Part shown: positions 17,989 through 26,152 of the stretch, one piece after another | Layout of the letters: every line of letters begins with the position of its first letter | Numbering within the stretch: the first letter of the stretch is position 1 | Assembly: GCA_046331665.1 (NCBI GenBank) | Contig: JAXLQK010000028.1 | Coordinates: 1 to 64,000 of the forward strand | Length of the DNA: 64,000 nucleotides | Direction of reading: 5' to 3' | Source: CAWBAT01 sp046331665 | GTDB taxonomy: Bacteria > Acidobacteriota > Terriglobia > Versatilivoradales > Versatilivoraceae | Program-made: the position numbers and the translations under genes | Notes under the pieces: generated by a model | Seen by the model: only the letters and a program-made list of their open reading frames with translations | Databases searched by the model: none | What the model was told of the DNA's origin: nothing

Positions 17989-17994
17989 TGTCAA
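17989..17994 (-). promoter_or_regulatory. -35 box of ABC transporter operon
   Basis: TTGACA on the minus strand, 75 bp before the binding-protein start. No strong -10 follows at 17 bp (AAGATT at 17971-17966 is the best). The operator at 18003-18016 lies 8 bp upstream of the -35 box. Confidence 0.4.
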
Positions 17995-18002
17995 GAGGAA
18001 AA

Positions 18003-18016
18003 GTTTATCGCTAAAC
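18003..18016. promoter_or_regulatory. LacI-type operator, site 4, in the divergent ABC/BKACE promoter region
   Basis: GTTTATCGCTAAAC has 13 of 14 bases in common with the perfect palindrome of site 3. It lies between the divergent genes starting at 17914 (minus) and 18122 (plus), so one site could control both the importer operon and the BKACE-RraA operon. Confidence 0.78.
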
Positions 18017-18032
18017 TAAATCTGTCTGAAAC

Positions 18033-18062
18033 TTGACCAGCGCAGCCCCAATGAGTTACATT
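18033..18062 (+). promoter_or_regulatory. Candidate promoter of BKACE gene
   Basis: TTGACC (18033-18038), 18-bp spacer, TACATT (18057-18062, four of six). It lies 16 bp downstream of operator site 4 and 60 bp before the ATG at 18122. Confidence 0.4.
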
Positions 18063-18121
18063 GCTCAGCAGACTGAAAGAGAGTTCAATCATGCTTCTTG
18101 AAATTCTAAAGGGAGATTCCC

Positions 18122-19015
18122 ATGGACAAACTTGTCATCACTATCACTTGTGACTCCACCATGTCGTATCCGAGGAACCCGTACAACCCCCAGGGGATTG
18201 AAGCCTTGGCGAAGGAGTACATCCGTTCCGTCAATGTGGGGGCGGCGATCTGTCATTTGCATGGGCCCTACAATCTCGATGAAAAAATTCGCCCTGATGG
18301 GACCAAGCTTTCTGATTTGGATTTGCCCGGTTGGCAGCGCTTAAGAGACCTCATCATAGACAGCTGTAAGCCCATCATCCAATATGGCATTGCCAATGGC
18401 CGGTTTCCACAGCGGGTCGAACTAATGAAGCAAAAACCCGATATGATGTCGATCTGCTTCAATGCTCACGATGAATGTTTTCAACCCGACCCTAATTTTC
18501 CCCCCGTCGAGCTCTATGGAATTCACGACCGCGAGGAGTTGGAAAAGTATTGTCGTTTCACGCGCCAATATGGAGTGAAGCCGGAGGTCGAATCTTTTCA
18601 CTATGGAGCGGTTTGGAATGCCCGTCGCTTTATCAATATGGGATTGCTCGACACGCCGGTTTGGACGACCTTTTTCCTCGGTTGGCCGGGCGGTTGCTGG
18701 ACGCCTCCCACGGTTGAATCGATGCAGTATATGCACAATCACAAGCCTGCGGACTTCAACTATAGCGTGAGTGTGATGGACCCGCCGACGCAATGGCAGG
18801 TCTTGACTCAATCCATTCTGCTCGGAGGACACGTGCGCGTGGGGATGGAAGATAATCCTTACTTGGATGGGAAGGGGACTCTGGCGCGAAGTAATGCGGA
18901 GTTGGTCGAGAAAATTGTCCGGATTGCAAAGGATTTGGGGCGCGACATCGCCTCTCCGGAAGAGGCCCGGAAAATTACCGGTCTTGCCCCGCAGCCAGTG
19001 GTGGCAAAAGCCTGA
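18122..19015 (+). CDS. Beta-keto acid cleavage enzyme (BKACE, DUF849)
   Basis: A 297-residue TIM-barrel enzyme of the BKACE family, whose characterised members condense a beta-keto acid with acetyl-CoA and release acetoacetate plus a new acyl-CoA (founding member: 3-keto-5-aminohexanoate cleavage enzyme, Kce). Family marks are ITITCDSTMSYPRNP at the N terminus, the zinc ligands His45 and His47 in CHLHGPY, and GGHVRVGMEDNPY near the C terminus, which contacts CoA. The start at ATG 18122 has GGGAGA upstream. It is the first gene of a two-gene operon with the RraA-like gene 68 bp downstream. BKACE next to sugar transport and two alcohol dehydrogenases suggests that the sugar is oxidised to a keto acid before carbon-carbon cleavage; this is inference, and the chain length is unknown. 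Confidence 0.9.
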   Translation: MDKLVITITCDSTMSYPRNPYNPQGIEALAKEYIRSVNVGAAICHLHGPYNLDEKIRPDGTKLSDLDLPGWQRLRDLIIDSCKPIIQYGIANGRFPQRVELMKQKPDMMSICFNAHDECFQPDPNFPPVELYGIHDREELEKYCRFTRQYGVKPEVESFHYGAVWNARRFINMGLLDTPVWTTFFLGWPGGCWTPPTVESMQYMHNHKPADFNYSVSVMDPPTQWQVLTQSILLGGHVRVGMEDNPYLDGKGTLARSNAELVEKIVRIAKDLGRDIASPEEARKITGLAPQPVVAKA

Positions 19016-19083
19016 TTGAAAAACCCTGTTCAGCGTCCATTAGGAATCAATTTCAACGCCACGTATCTGCGGGAGGGAAAGGT

Positions 19084-19818
19084 ATGAGTCGACCGGTGGC
19101 CCAGCTAACACCAGCACAGCTTGAGGATCTTCGGCAATTCACTACTCCGACGATCGCCAATGCTATGGAGATTGTGTCTTCTTGGGATCGAGTATCCGGC
19201 GTCATGGATCCGCGCATCAAGGCGCTCTTTCCTGAAATGAAACCCATTGCCGGGTACGCTTGCACGTCTCTTCTGACGACTTGCCAGCAAGCTCAGGGTA
19301 AGCTCTATGCCGACTGGCAGGACTATTGGAAATACGTGCTGACGGTACCTGGACCCCGGGTATCGATTGGGCAGGATATCGACTCCGCTCCTGCTCTGGG
19401 GTCGATTTGGGGGGAGGTTCAGGCGAACATCCATCTTGCGCTTGGCTGTGTCGGGGCCGTGGTTGAAGGAGCCATGCGAGATCTCAGCGAGATGCAGGCT
19501 TTGAACTTCACCTGCTTCAGCCGGGAAGTCGTGGTTTCGCATGCCTATTCACACTTCATCGACTTCGGATGCCCGGTACAGGTGGGAGGCGTAGTCGTTC
19601 ATTCGGGTGATCTCATACACGCCGACCGGCATGGAGTCATGGTGATTCCTCCAGAGGTTGCTCCTCTTCTGGCAGATGCCTGCCGCAAGATCATCAAGGC
19701 GGAGAGCCGTCTGATTGCTACGTGCCAGGACCGGAATCATTTTTCAATTGACCGGCTCGCCGAAGCCTTTGCCCAATTCATGAAAGATTACCCGGTTGAG
19801 AAACCTTCCGCACTATAA
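19084..19818 (+). CDS. RraA-like protein (HMG aldolase / oxaloacetate decarboxylase superfamily)
   Basis: A 244-residue protein of the RraA/dimethylmenaquinone-methyltransferase-like fold. True enzymes in this family are divalent-metal pyruvate aldolases or beta-keto acid decarboxylases; E. coli RraA is a non-enzymic RNase E inhibitor. The substrate/metal motif is present here as GAVVEGAMRDLSEM (Arg and Asp of the GxxxDGxxRD block, with E in place of the first D), and HSGDLIHADRHGVMVIP matches the conserved PGDxxxADxxGVxxIP block. This favours an enzyme. A strong GGGAGGGAAAGG precedes the ATG. It is paired with BKACE and followed by a terminator, so it probably processes an adjacent keto-acid intermediate. 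Confidence 0.82.
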   Translation: MSRPVAQLTPAQLEDLRQFTTPTIANAMEIVSSWDRVSGVMDPRIKALFPEMKPIAGYACTSLLTTCQQAQGKLYADWQDYWKYVLTVPGPRVSIGQDIDSAPALGSIWGEVQANIHLALGCVGAVVEGAMRDLSEMQALNFTCFSREVVVSHAYSHFIDFGCPVQVGGVVVHSGDLIHADRHGVMVIPPEVAPLLADACRKIIKAESRLIATCQDRNHFSIDRLAEAFAQFMKDYPVEKPSAL

Positions 19819-19825
19819 CCGGGCA

Positions 19826-19880
19826 ACTGAGAGCTCGTTCATGCCAGACTCCCTTTCCCGAGTCAACTCTCAGTTTTTTT
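19826..19880 (+). terminator. Rho-independent terminator after BKACE-RraA operon
   Basis: ACTGAGAG (19826-19833) pairs with CTCTCAGT (19867-19874), with an inner CTCG/CGAG stem continuing it, followed by a run of T. It separates the operon from the GH116-like gene. Confidence 0.75.
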
Positions 19881-19941
19881 GCGGCAGTTTGAATTAAATA
19901 GGCTCGCATTCTGCCATTGCCATTGGTCATCAAGACGCAAA

Positions 19942-19955
19942 GTTTATCAAAAACC
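19942..19955. promoter_or_regulatory. Degenerate LacI-type operator before GH116-like gene
   Basis: GTTTATCAAAAACC keeps a perfect left half (GTTTATC) but only part of the right half: 11 of 14 bases agree with site 3. It lies 118 bp before the ATG at 20060. No clear -35/-10 pair was seen. Likely a weak site or a chance half-site. Confidence 0.4.
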
Positions 19956-20059
19956 AAAACCAGCTCCGATTAACCAATCCCGTGATGCATCAGGAATGTA
20001 CCTGTCCTTCTTGTAATTGCTAATTCTTTTGTAAATGGTCAGGACCAGAGGAGATCGGT

Positions 20060-22594
20060 ATGAATAGAAGAAACTTCTTAAGGAATACGGCTGTGGGAAT
20101 CAGCTCCCTTTCAGCCTTTACGGCTGCTTGCCGGGAGAGTGTTCATGTACCCGCGGGGGGAACAAGAAGCACTGAGGAGGCTAATCGGAATCCCGTCCCA
20201 TACAAAGGGAAAGAGGGGCCCGCATTGTTTGCGACCAATGCCAATGGTCGCGATTGGGTTCAATTTAAGGCCGAAGGATTTTCCCAGCCAGTCTGTGGTG
20301 TAGTCTATCGCCGGAGCGACGAGGTTACCCATGGGATGCCGCTTGGCGGTGTTTCGACGGGATTTCTGGATATCGAAATCGATGGGTCTTTAGGGTTTTG
20401 CACGCTATTCAATTCCGGGGTTCCGACCCGCGGGCCTATAAACCTTCCATTTCTGGGGATGAGCGTCGATGGGAAAACCTGCGTGTTGACCACCCGCCCC
20501 GTGATGGGAAATGAAACTGCCCAGGAAATGCATTATTGGGGCCACTATCCGGTGGTGGACGTTGAGTATGAAACCAATGCCCCGGTTAGTGTCGGAGTCC
20601 GGGCATGGACTCCGCTGATTCCGGGTGATGTGACCTCGTCCAACATCCCGGCTGCGGTGTTCGAAGTTCACGTCCGCAATCTTTCGCAGAGCTCTCGAAA
20701 GGTGACCCTGGCTTTCAGCTTCCCGGGGCCTACCCAAGCGGAGGCCCAAGTTTCGCCGACCAGCTCACGGAAAAAGGGCTTTATCGACTGGTTCCCCGTG
20801 TCGGACCCTATCGCCAATGGTTCCATCCATTCTATTCGCAAGGACATCAGCCTCCCCGGATTTAACGGGATCTCAGTGAGCGCCGAAAAGGGTCCAAGCT
20901 ATGTTATGGGCGTACTGGGAGAAAAGCAGACGTTGCGTTTTGGAAGCAGTATCGGAAGACCAGGCTACGAATTCTCGAGCGGCCAAGAGTGGGCCAAAAT
21001 CGCCCAGGCCTTACAACCGGTCGTAGAAACTGATTTTGGCTGTACGATGGCGCAGGATTTTACCTTGAATGTCGGGGAATCCAAGGTCATTCGAATGGTG
21101 CTGGCGTGGCATTCTCCTATCTGGAAAGGGGAAGGAGACCATTATTTTGCCCGGATGTACACCCGTCAATTTCGGGATGCAGTAGCCGTGGCGGATTTTA
21201 TGGCAAAGAACCATGAGTCCCTGCTCCAGCGGATTCTGATGTGGCAGCAGACTCTTTATACCGCGAACGAAATTCCCATTTGGCTGCGGGAGTCCCTGGT
21301 CAACATTCTGCACCTCATCACCAAAACGGGGTATTGGGCGGTTGCTCAAAAGCCCATCGGGTCTTGGTGTCGTGAAGAGGACGGCCTCTTCGGAATGAAT
21401 GAGTGCCCGCGTGAATGTCCGCAAATTGAATGCATTCCCTGTAGCTTCTATGGAAACATTCCCGTGGTTTACTTCTTCCCCGAACTGGCCCTCTCCACAC
21501 TTCGAGGATACAAAGCTTACCAATATCCAGATGGCGCGGCTCCCTGGGTTTTTGGAGGCTGTACATCCGGAGCAGCTGAGGGATATCGCGCAACAGATGG
21601 TACAGAGATGGCGACCCCGTCTCCCGGCTATCAAACGACCCTTAACGGCCCGTGTTACGTGGACATGGCAGACCGTTATTGGCAGCGGAGCGGGAAAGAT
21701 GAATTCCTCAAAGAGTTCTATCCTTCGATCAAGAAGAACACGATCTACACGATGCAATTGAGGTCAGGTCCTGATGGCATCGCCAGTGTTCCCGAAGGCA
21801 ACCGAAATCCAACTCAGCCCAAAGGGAAACCTGGCTCGGGGCTGGACTGGTTTGAAGGAAACGGATGGTACGGCATGACTCCACATGTGGGCGGAATCCA
21901 TTTGGCGCACTTGCGGATCGTTCAGAGAATGGCGGAAAAGATGGGGGACCAGGCTTTTGTTCAGCAGTGCCAGGAATGGCTGAAACAAGGAAGCACCTCC
22001 ATCGAGAACAAGCTCTGGGCAGGGAATTATTACCTCTCTTATTTCGAACCTGAATCCGGCAAGAAATCTGATTTGGTTTTTGGATTTCAGCTCGATGGAG
22101 ACTGGATGTGTTTTTACCACGGATTGCCAGGAGTGTTCCAATCTGATCGGGCGAAGACTGCGCTTGAGACGATCCGCAAAACCTGTATGGCGTTAGCCCC
22201 ATATGGGGCCGCGAACTTTGCAAATGCGGATGGAACGCCGGCCAAGTCCGATCAGTTCATGGCCGAGGGCTGGGGACTTGATTATGGCTCATTCGGCTAC
22301 TTTCCTCCGGAAGTATTCATGCTGGCCGCCACCTATATGTATCAGGGGGAACTTCAGACAGGATTGGAACTGGCGAAAAATTGTTTGTACGGAATCTCGG
22401 TCAAACATGGGGATACGTGGAATCAGCCGAACATCGTAAGCGGTCAGACCGGAAAGGTCACCTATGGCAGCGATTACTATCAAAATATGATGTTGTGGAT
22501 ATTGCCGGCGGCCATTGAGAAAAAAGACCTAAGTCAGGCATGTGCCCAAGGGAGTCTGGTGGAGCGAATGATTAGCGCGGGAAAGAAGGCCTGA
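20060..22594 (+). CDS. GH116-like glycoside hydrolase (DUF608) lipoprotein
   Basis: An 844-residue protein of the bile-acid beta-glucosidase/GBA2-like family. The N terminus is RRNFLRNT followed by a hydrophobic stretch and Cys (FTAAC, about residue 24): a Tat-type lipoprotein signal. About residues 60-370 form the N-terminal beta domain (MPLGGVSTGFLDIEIDG is typical); about 400-830 are the alpha/alpha barrel, with WLRESLVNILH, FYGNIPVVYFFPELALSTLRGY, GPCYVDMADRYW, the YPSIKKNTIY helix and WGLDYGSFGYFPPEVFMLA. By motif alignment from memory, the nucleophile Glu position is retained (the E of ECPQ upstream of FYG), but the acid/base Asp of the usual DQLxGxW motif appears as Phe in FQLDGDW. It could therefore be a divergent enzyme with another acid, or act on a different linkage. 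It is probably outer-membrane or periplasmic. Confidence 0.82.
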   Translation: MNRRNFLRNTAVGISSLSAFTAACRESVHVPAGGTRSTEEANRNPVPYKGKEGPALFATNANGRDWVQFKAEGFSQPVCGVVYRRSDEVTHGMPLGGVSTGFLDIEIDGSLGFCTLFNSGVPTRGPINLPFLGMSVDGKTCVLTTRPVMGNETAQEMHYWGHYPVVDVEYETNAPVSVGVRAWTPLIPGDVTSSNIPAAVFEVHVRNLSQSSRKVTLAFSFPGPTQAEAQVSPTSSRKKGFIDWFPVSDPIANGSIHSIRKDISLPGFNGISVSAEKGPSYVMGVLGEKQTLRFGSSIGRPGYEFSSGQEWAKIAQALQPVVETDFGCTMAQDFTLNVGESKVIRMVLAWHSPIWKGEGDHYFARMYTRQFRDAVAVADFMAKNHESLLQRILMWQQTLYTANEIPIWLRESLVNILHLITKTGYWAVAQKPIGSWCREEDGLFGMNECPRECPQIECIPCSFYGNIPVVYFFPELALSTLRGYKAYQYPDGAAPWVFGGCTSGAAEGYRATDGTEMATPSPGYQTTLNGPCYVDMADRYWQRSGKDEFLKEFYPSIKKNTIYTMQLRSGPDGIASVPEGNRNPTQPKGKPGSGLDWFEGNGWYGMTPHVGGIHLAHLRIVQRMAEKMGDQAFVQQCQEWLKQGSTSIENKLWAGNYYLSYFEPESGKKSDLVFGFQLDGDWMCFYHGLPGVFQSDRAKTALETIRKTCMALAPYGAANFANADGTPAKSDQFMAEGWGLDYGSFGYFPPEVFMLAATYMYQGELQTGLELAKNCLYGISVKHGDTWNQPNIVSGQTGKVTYGSDYYQNMMLWILPAAIEKKDLSQACAQGSLVERMISAGKKA

Positions 22595-22624
22595 TGTAAT
22601 GATTCGACACGCCAGGCTTGAATC

Positions 22625-22649
22625 AGCGGGGACTTCGAATTTGCCCGCT
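22625..22649 (+). terminator. Weak hairpin after GH116-like gene
   Basis: AGCGGG and CCCGCT form a 6-bp stem with a 13-nt loop followed by only a short T run. It lies between convergent genes and may terminate either. Weak evidence. Confidence 0.3.
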
Positions 22650-22709
22650 CTTTGCCGAAGGATTCCCGGTTTTCGACCATCGTTCGCTTGGTAGCACCGG
22701 GAATTCGAT

Positions 22710-23516
22710 TTATCCGGGCTGATTCATCGCGACCAGCTCATCCTCGGTTCTCCAGGGGAGAACACGCATCTTGAGGCCTCCGTCAATGACCAGGTTGGCG
22801 GCAGTTGTGTAACGGCTCAGTTTGTCTGATAGCAAGAAGACGGCAGCGGGGCCAAGTTCTTTGTAAGCATCTCCCGGCCGGCCGAAGGGAATGGCCGCCA
22901 GCACTTTTTTCAAGGTTTCCCCTTGAAAATCCAGATTCTCGGTCATGCGAGTGATAAACAGGCCCGGGGTGATCATGTTCACCCGAATGTTAAATGGCGC
23001 CAATTCCGCAGCCAACCCTTCAAGGTAAGGGACCAGAGCCGTCTTGGTCACCCGGTATGAAATTTCTCCCGGATAGAGTGTATACGTAGCCGTCGAGCCG
23101 ATGATGAGAATGTTCCCGGTTCTCTGCTGGACAAAGTGCCGTCCTGCCTCTCTGCAGCCGAACACGCAAGCGGAAAGATTTGTCGCCACAGTGTTGTTCC
23201 AGCCTTCTGCGGTTATCTTTGTGGCTGGCTCATCCCAATGGGCCGCAACATTGTTCACGAAAATATCCAGGCCTCCGAGTTGTTCGATCGCCTCGCGAAC
23301 CATGCGCACGACGTCTGGTTCCTTGCTAACGTCGGCGCGCAGGCCGACGACGCGAACGCCGCGGACTTCCAATTCTTTGATTGCCTCCGGATAATCGCCT
23401 CGATTCGCGATGGCAATATGCGCACCTTCATCAGCAAGTTGTTTGGCAATCGCCAAACCGATTCCCGTGCCGCCCCCGGAAACGAGCGCCCTTTTGCCTT
23501 TCAATCCAGTGTCCAT
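22710..23516 (-). CDS. Short-chain dehydrogenase/reductase (SDR)
   Basis: A 268-residue classical SDR. The cofactor motif GGGTGIGLAIA is near residues 15-25, NNVAA marks the fold, and the catalytic set is Ser in GSTATY and YRVTK (Tyr and Lys). It is an NAD(P)-dependent oxidoreductase for a sugar, sugar acid or alcohol. After beta5, VIDGG near the C terminus is typical. A GGGAG box precedes the ATG at 23516. It lies downstream of the LacI-family gene in the same direction, separated by a 308-bp gap that contains a small inverted-repeat element; they may once have formed one operon. Sugar 1-dehydrogenase activity is a reasonable guess from context but not shown. Confidence 0.9.
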   Translation of the reverse strand: MDTGLKGKRALVSGGGTGIGLAIAKQLADEGAHIAIANRGDYPEAIKELEVRGVRVVGLRADVSKEPDVVRMVREAIEQLGGLDIFVNNVAAHWDEPATKITAEGWNNTVATNLSACVFGCREAGRHFVQQRTGNILIIGSTATYTLYPGEISYRVTKTALVPYLEGLAAELAPFNIRVNMITPGLFITRMTENLDFQGETLKKVLAAIPFGRPGDAYKELGPAAVFLLSDKLSRYTTAANLVIDGGLKMRVLPWRTEDELVAMNQPG

Positions 23517-23824
23517 AGTTTTCTCCCGCTGTTTTGGAATCAGGAAGACAATGCGAATGACTGATCAATCTCAAACAGTCCCAAACCCCCCTCGACAGAA
23601 CAGCGCCGCTTTTTAGAAGGTGCCTGAAGGCACTTCTTCTATCAGGTTGCTTAAAAACCTGGTCGAGACCTCATCTGGAACTGTAGCGGCGTCTATAACG
23701 GCCGAAATTCAATCACTTGCAGAACGACGGCGGTCATAGACCGCCGCTACAGGGAGTTTTTCAGCAACCTGCTAAAGCTCACGAGCCGGCTAAAACTGAT
23801 CGAGATCGATGGTTCGAGGCAGTT
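23517..23824. other. Gap between LacI regulator and SDR, mostly a small inverted-repeat element
   Basis: No gene is present. It contains a short hairpin (GTGCC TGAA GGCAC, 23620-23633) and the 129-bp element at 23643-23771. The hairpin shares the sequence AAGGTGCC with the one at 50025-50043 and each is followed by CACTTCTTC. Confidence 0.6.
23643..23771. mobile_element. Putative MITE with 16-bp terminal inverted repeats
   Basis: The left end CAGGTTGCTTAAAAAC (23643-23658) and right end GTTTTTCAGCAACCTG (23756-23771) are inverted repeats matching at 15 of 16 positions. Inside, GTAGCGGC-GTCTAT (about 23683-23697) is the inverted counterpart of ATAGACCGCCGCTAC near 23737-23751, so the whole 129 bp folds as an imperfect palindrome around an unpaired centre. 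It is too short to code. Size and structure fit a miniature inverted-repeat transposable or REP-like element; no second full copy occurs in this window and no target duplication is obvious. Confidence 0.7.
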
Positions 23825-24868
23825 TCAATTCCGGCTGGAGGGGGGAGCAGGTCCAACGGACTCTCGAAGCAATAGTCTGACTGGAAGAATCATGCTTTGA
23901 GGTAAACCCGGATTGTGGTGAATCGAGCCGAGGAGAAGATCGAATGCCTGCTTCCCAATCTCATACATGGGAGTCGAGATCGTGGATAGGCTGACGTTTG
24001 TAAAATTCCCCATGATAATTCCATCAAATCCGATCACAGAGACATCGCGGGGAATTTGCAGGTCTTGCTCGTGCAGGAATCGCAAGGCTCCAATCGCCAC
24101 GGTATCGCTAAAGGCAACAATGGCGGTCGGCTTTTTTCGATTGTTGGTCCAAAGCCGCCGGCAAGATTCATAGCCGCCAGCCGCCGTCAACGGACAGCAC
24201 TCAAACAAGGCAGGATCATGCAGGAAGCCGTGCTTGTTCGCGAACCGGCGAAATGCAGCCAGCCGCTGTTTGATCGGGAGCAAGGCGGGCTCCCCGGAAA
24301 TATAGGCAACCCTTCGATGTTTCAGGGCCGCTAGAGATTCAACGGCCATGCGGACGCCACTGTGATAATCGGCCGCCACTTGATGAAAGATGGGCGGGTC
24401 CAATTGGCGATTTACCAGCACGACATGAAAATTGTAGCTTTCAAGTTCTCGCCAAAATTGTGGCAACTTGGGTTTCTCGCTCATGAAGGGGGGAGCCGCG
24501 ATCAGGCCCCCCACGCGAAGCCCGATCATATCTTTGACGTGGTCCGCATAAGCCTCCAGATCATAGGAACCATTGATGAGGAGCACGTGATAATTGGCTG
24601 CTCTGGCGGCATCCTCGATTCCCCTGAACACTTCCGCATAATAGGGGTCGTTACTGTTGGGGACAATAACTCCGACCAGATTGGATCTACCCGTGACAAG
24701 AGCGCGTGCCACCTGGTCAGGTTCGTATCGCATCTCCTTTAACACCAGGCGAACTTTTTCCTTCGTGCGCGTGGAAATACGGGGGTGATCCCGCAAAGCC
24801 AGTGAAATGGTCGTGGCCGAGAGATTGAGTCTTTTGGCAATATCATGCAGCGTGACTTTGCGTTTCAA
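23825..24868 (-). CDS. LacI-family transcriptional regulator, candidate master regulator of the island
   Basis: A 347-residue repressor. Residues 4-24 (KVTLHDIAKRLNLSATTISL) are the helix-turn-helix, the hinge VARALVTGRS follows near residues 53-62, and the rest is a periplasmic-binding-protein-like sensor domain (VGVIVPNSNDPYYAEVFRGIE ... GFDGIIMGNFTNVSLSTI). The start is TTG at 24868 with GAGG upstream. LacI-family proteins bind palindromes with a central CG, and several such palindromes occur at the promoters of neighbouring genes, one being in this gene's own upstream region (25043), shared with the divergent esterase. A half-site GGATAAAC (24935-24942) closer to its start suggests autoregulation. 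The inducer is probably a sugar or sugar acid from the pathway. Family certain; regulon assignment inferred. Confidence 0.92.
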   Translation of the reverse strand: MKRKVTLHDIAKRLNLSATTISLALRDHPRISTRTKEKVRLVLKEMRYEPDQVARALVTGRSNLVGVIVPNSNDPYYAEVFRGIEDAARAANYHVLLINGSYDLEAYADHVKDMIGLRVGGLIAAPPFMSEKPKLPQFWRELESYNFHVVLVNRQLDPPIFHQVAADYHSGVRMAVESLAALKHRRVAYISGEPALLPIKQRLAAFRRFANKHGFLHDPALFECCPLTAAGGYESCRRLWTNNRKKPTAIVAFSDTVAIGALRFLHEQDLQIPRDVSVIGFDGIIMGNFTNVSLSTISTPMYEIGKQAFDLLLGSIHHNPGLPQSMILPVRLLLRESVGPAPPSSRN

Positions 24869-25014
24869 ATTGACCTCGGTTTGGACAAAATCATGGCTTG
24901 TCTTTGTTCCAAAGTTGAAATTTGCATCGTCAAAGGATAAACCTTTTGCCTCGGTCGGCGTCCATAAATAAATTGTTCCTGCAAAGAATTAAATCAAAGT
25001 ATCGAAGATGCAAC

Positions 25015-25043
25015 TTGACAGACCCTGGGAGGGCCTGTACAAG
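25015..25043 (+). promoter_or_regulatory. Promoter of esterase gene overlapped by operator
   Basis: TTGACA (25015-25020, perfect -35), 17-bp spacer, TACAAG (25038-25043). The operator starts at the last base of the -10, so a bound repressor would cover the transcription start. Best-defined operator/promoter pair of the plus-strand genes. Confidence 0.65.
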
Positions 25044-25056
25044 TTTATCGACAAAC
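25043..25056. promoter_or_regulatory. LacI-type operator, site 5
   Basis: GTTTATCGACAAAC matches site 3 at 13 of 14 positions. It lies between the divergent LacI-family gene and the esterase gene. Confidence 0.78.
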
Positions 25057-25152
25057 CCGTTGAATGGATGCGATCGATCTCATCTGGAATTAGGGCGCTT
25101 GTGAAGGTGCCTGGATCCAAGTCTTTATCTTTGAGGATTCCGTATTAAGGAA

Positions 25153-26037
25153 ATGAAGAGGGAAAACGTGAAGTCAATCATTGCCACCGGTTTGCTGCTG
25201 ATGCTGGCCCTCGGCGCCATTGGTCGGGCAGAAACGAAGACTGACATTGAGTACGCGCAGGGAGATGGAATTTCATTGAAGCTGGATGCTTTTCTGCAGG
25301 AAGGGCCAGGGCCTTTCCCCTCAATTCTATTTGTACATGGAGGGGGATTTACGGGAGGGGACAAGAGTTCCAATCCGAAGCCCCTTTTCGATTTGTTGAG
25401 CCAGGCAGGGTATAACTGGATCAGTATCAATTATCGCCTGAGTCCCAAGTATGTCTTCCCGATTCTCACGGATGATATTGAACGGGCGATTGAGTTCCTG
25501 AAGGCGAACGCCAAGGAATTCAAGATCGATCCGAACCGCATGGTGTTGATGGGGCCCTCTGCCGGCGGACACTTGGTTTCTTTGGTGGGGGCGAAACACA
25601 AACCTGGAAATCGCGTGGCAGCTGTCGTGTCTTTGTATGGCGAACATGACTTGATCACGCGCACGCAGCCTCAAAAAGACTGCGCCATCGGAGGGAAGGT
25701 CCGCCACACAGACACGCCTCAAACCTGTCTCTCGGGCGGCTTGAAAGCCTATATGGGAATTGAAGAAGTCAATGCCTCGTCTGCCCAGGTTATTAAAGAT
25801 GCGTCCCCTATCACCTATGTGCAAAAAGACATGCCGCCTTACCTTCTGATCCATGGGACCAAGGATTACGATGTTCCCTATGAGCAATCGGTTCTGATGC
25901 AGAATGCAATGCGCAAGGCCGGTGCGCGCTGCGACCTCATTACGATTCAAGGAGGAGGGCATGGCGGTTGGGATCAAGACCCTGCCATGCGAACCTATCA
26001 GAAGGACCTCCTCGAGTGGCTCAGACAGAATCTCTGA
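25153..26037 (+). CDS. Secreted alpha/beta-hydrolase esterase (BD-FAE/acetylxylan-esterase-like)
   Basis: A 294-residue exported esterase. The signal peptide covers about residues 1-27 (MLALGAIGRAE at the cleavage region). The oxyanion motif HGGGF is near residue 57, the nucleophile elbow is GPSAGG (Ser about 136), the acid is probably Asp in HGTKDYDVP, and His is in GGGHGGW. A short insertion with two cysteines (DCAIGG ... TCLSGG) could form a disulphide. AAGGAA precedes the ATG. Family members remove acyl groups from polysaccharides or small esters. Under operator site 5 it probably deacylates the substrate processed by the GH36- and GH116-like enzymes. Confidence 0.88.
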   Translation: MKRENVKSIIATGLLLMLALGAIGRAETKTDIEYAQGDGISLKLDAFLQEGPGPFPSILFVHGGGFTGGDKSSNPKPLFDLLSQAGYNWISINYRLSPKYVFPILTDDIERAIEFLKANAKEFKIDPNRMVLMGPSAGGHLVSLVGAKHKPGNRVAAVVSLYGEHDLITRTQPQKDCAIGGKVRHTDTPQTCLSGGLKAYMGIEEVNASSAQVIKDASPITYVQKDMPPYLLIHGTKDYDVPYEQSVLMQNAMRKAGARCDLITIQGGGHGGWDQDPAMRTYQKDLLEWLRQNL

Positions 26038-26152
26038 CTTCCAAGCTGGAATCGAAAGGCGCTTCTCCCCAAGAGCGGCGGGCTCAATGGGCTCGAGCCT
26101 TTTTCAGGCATCTGCAAGATATTGGGAGGAGCTTTCAAGCAGGGGAGTGGAT

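Noticed and set aside
19084..19818. RraA as RNase E activity regulator
   Set aside because: The metal/substrate motifs of enzymatic family members are kept and the operon partner is metabolic, so a regulator of RNA decay is the less likely reading.
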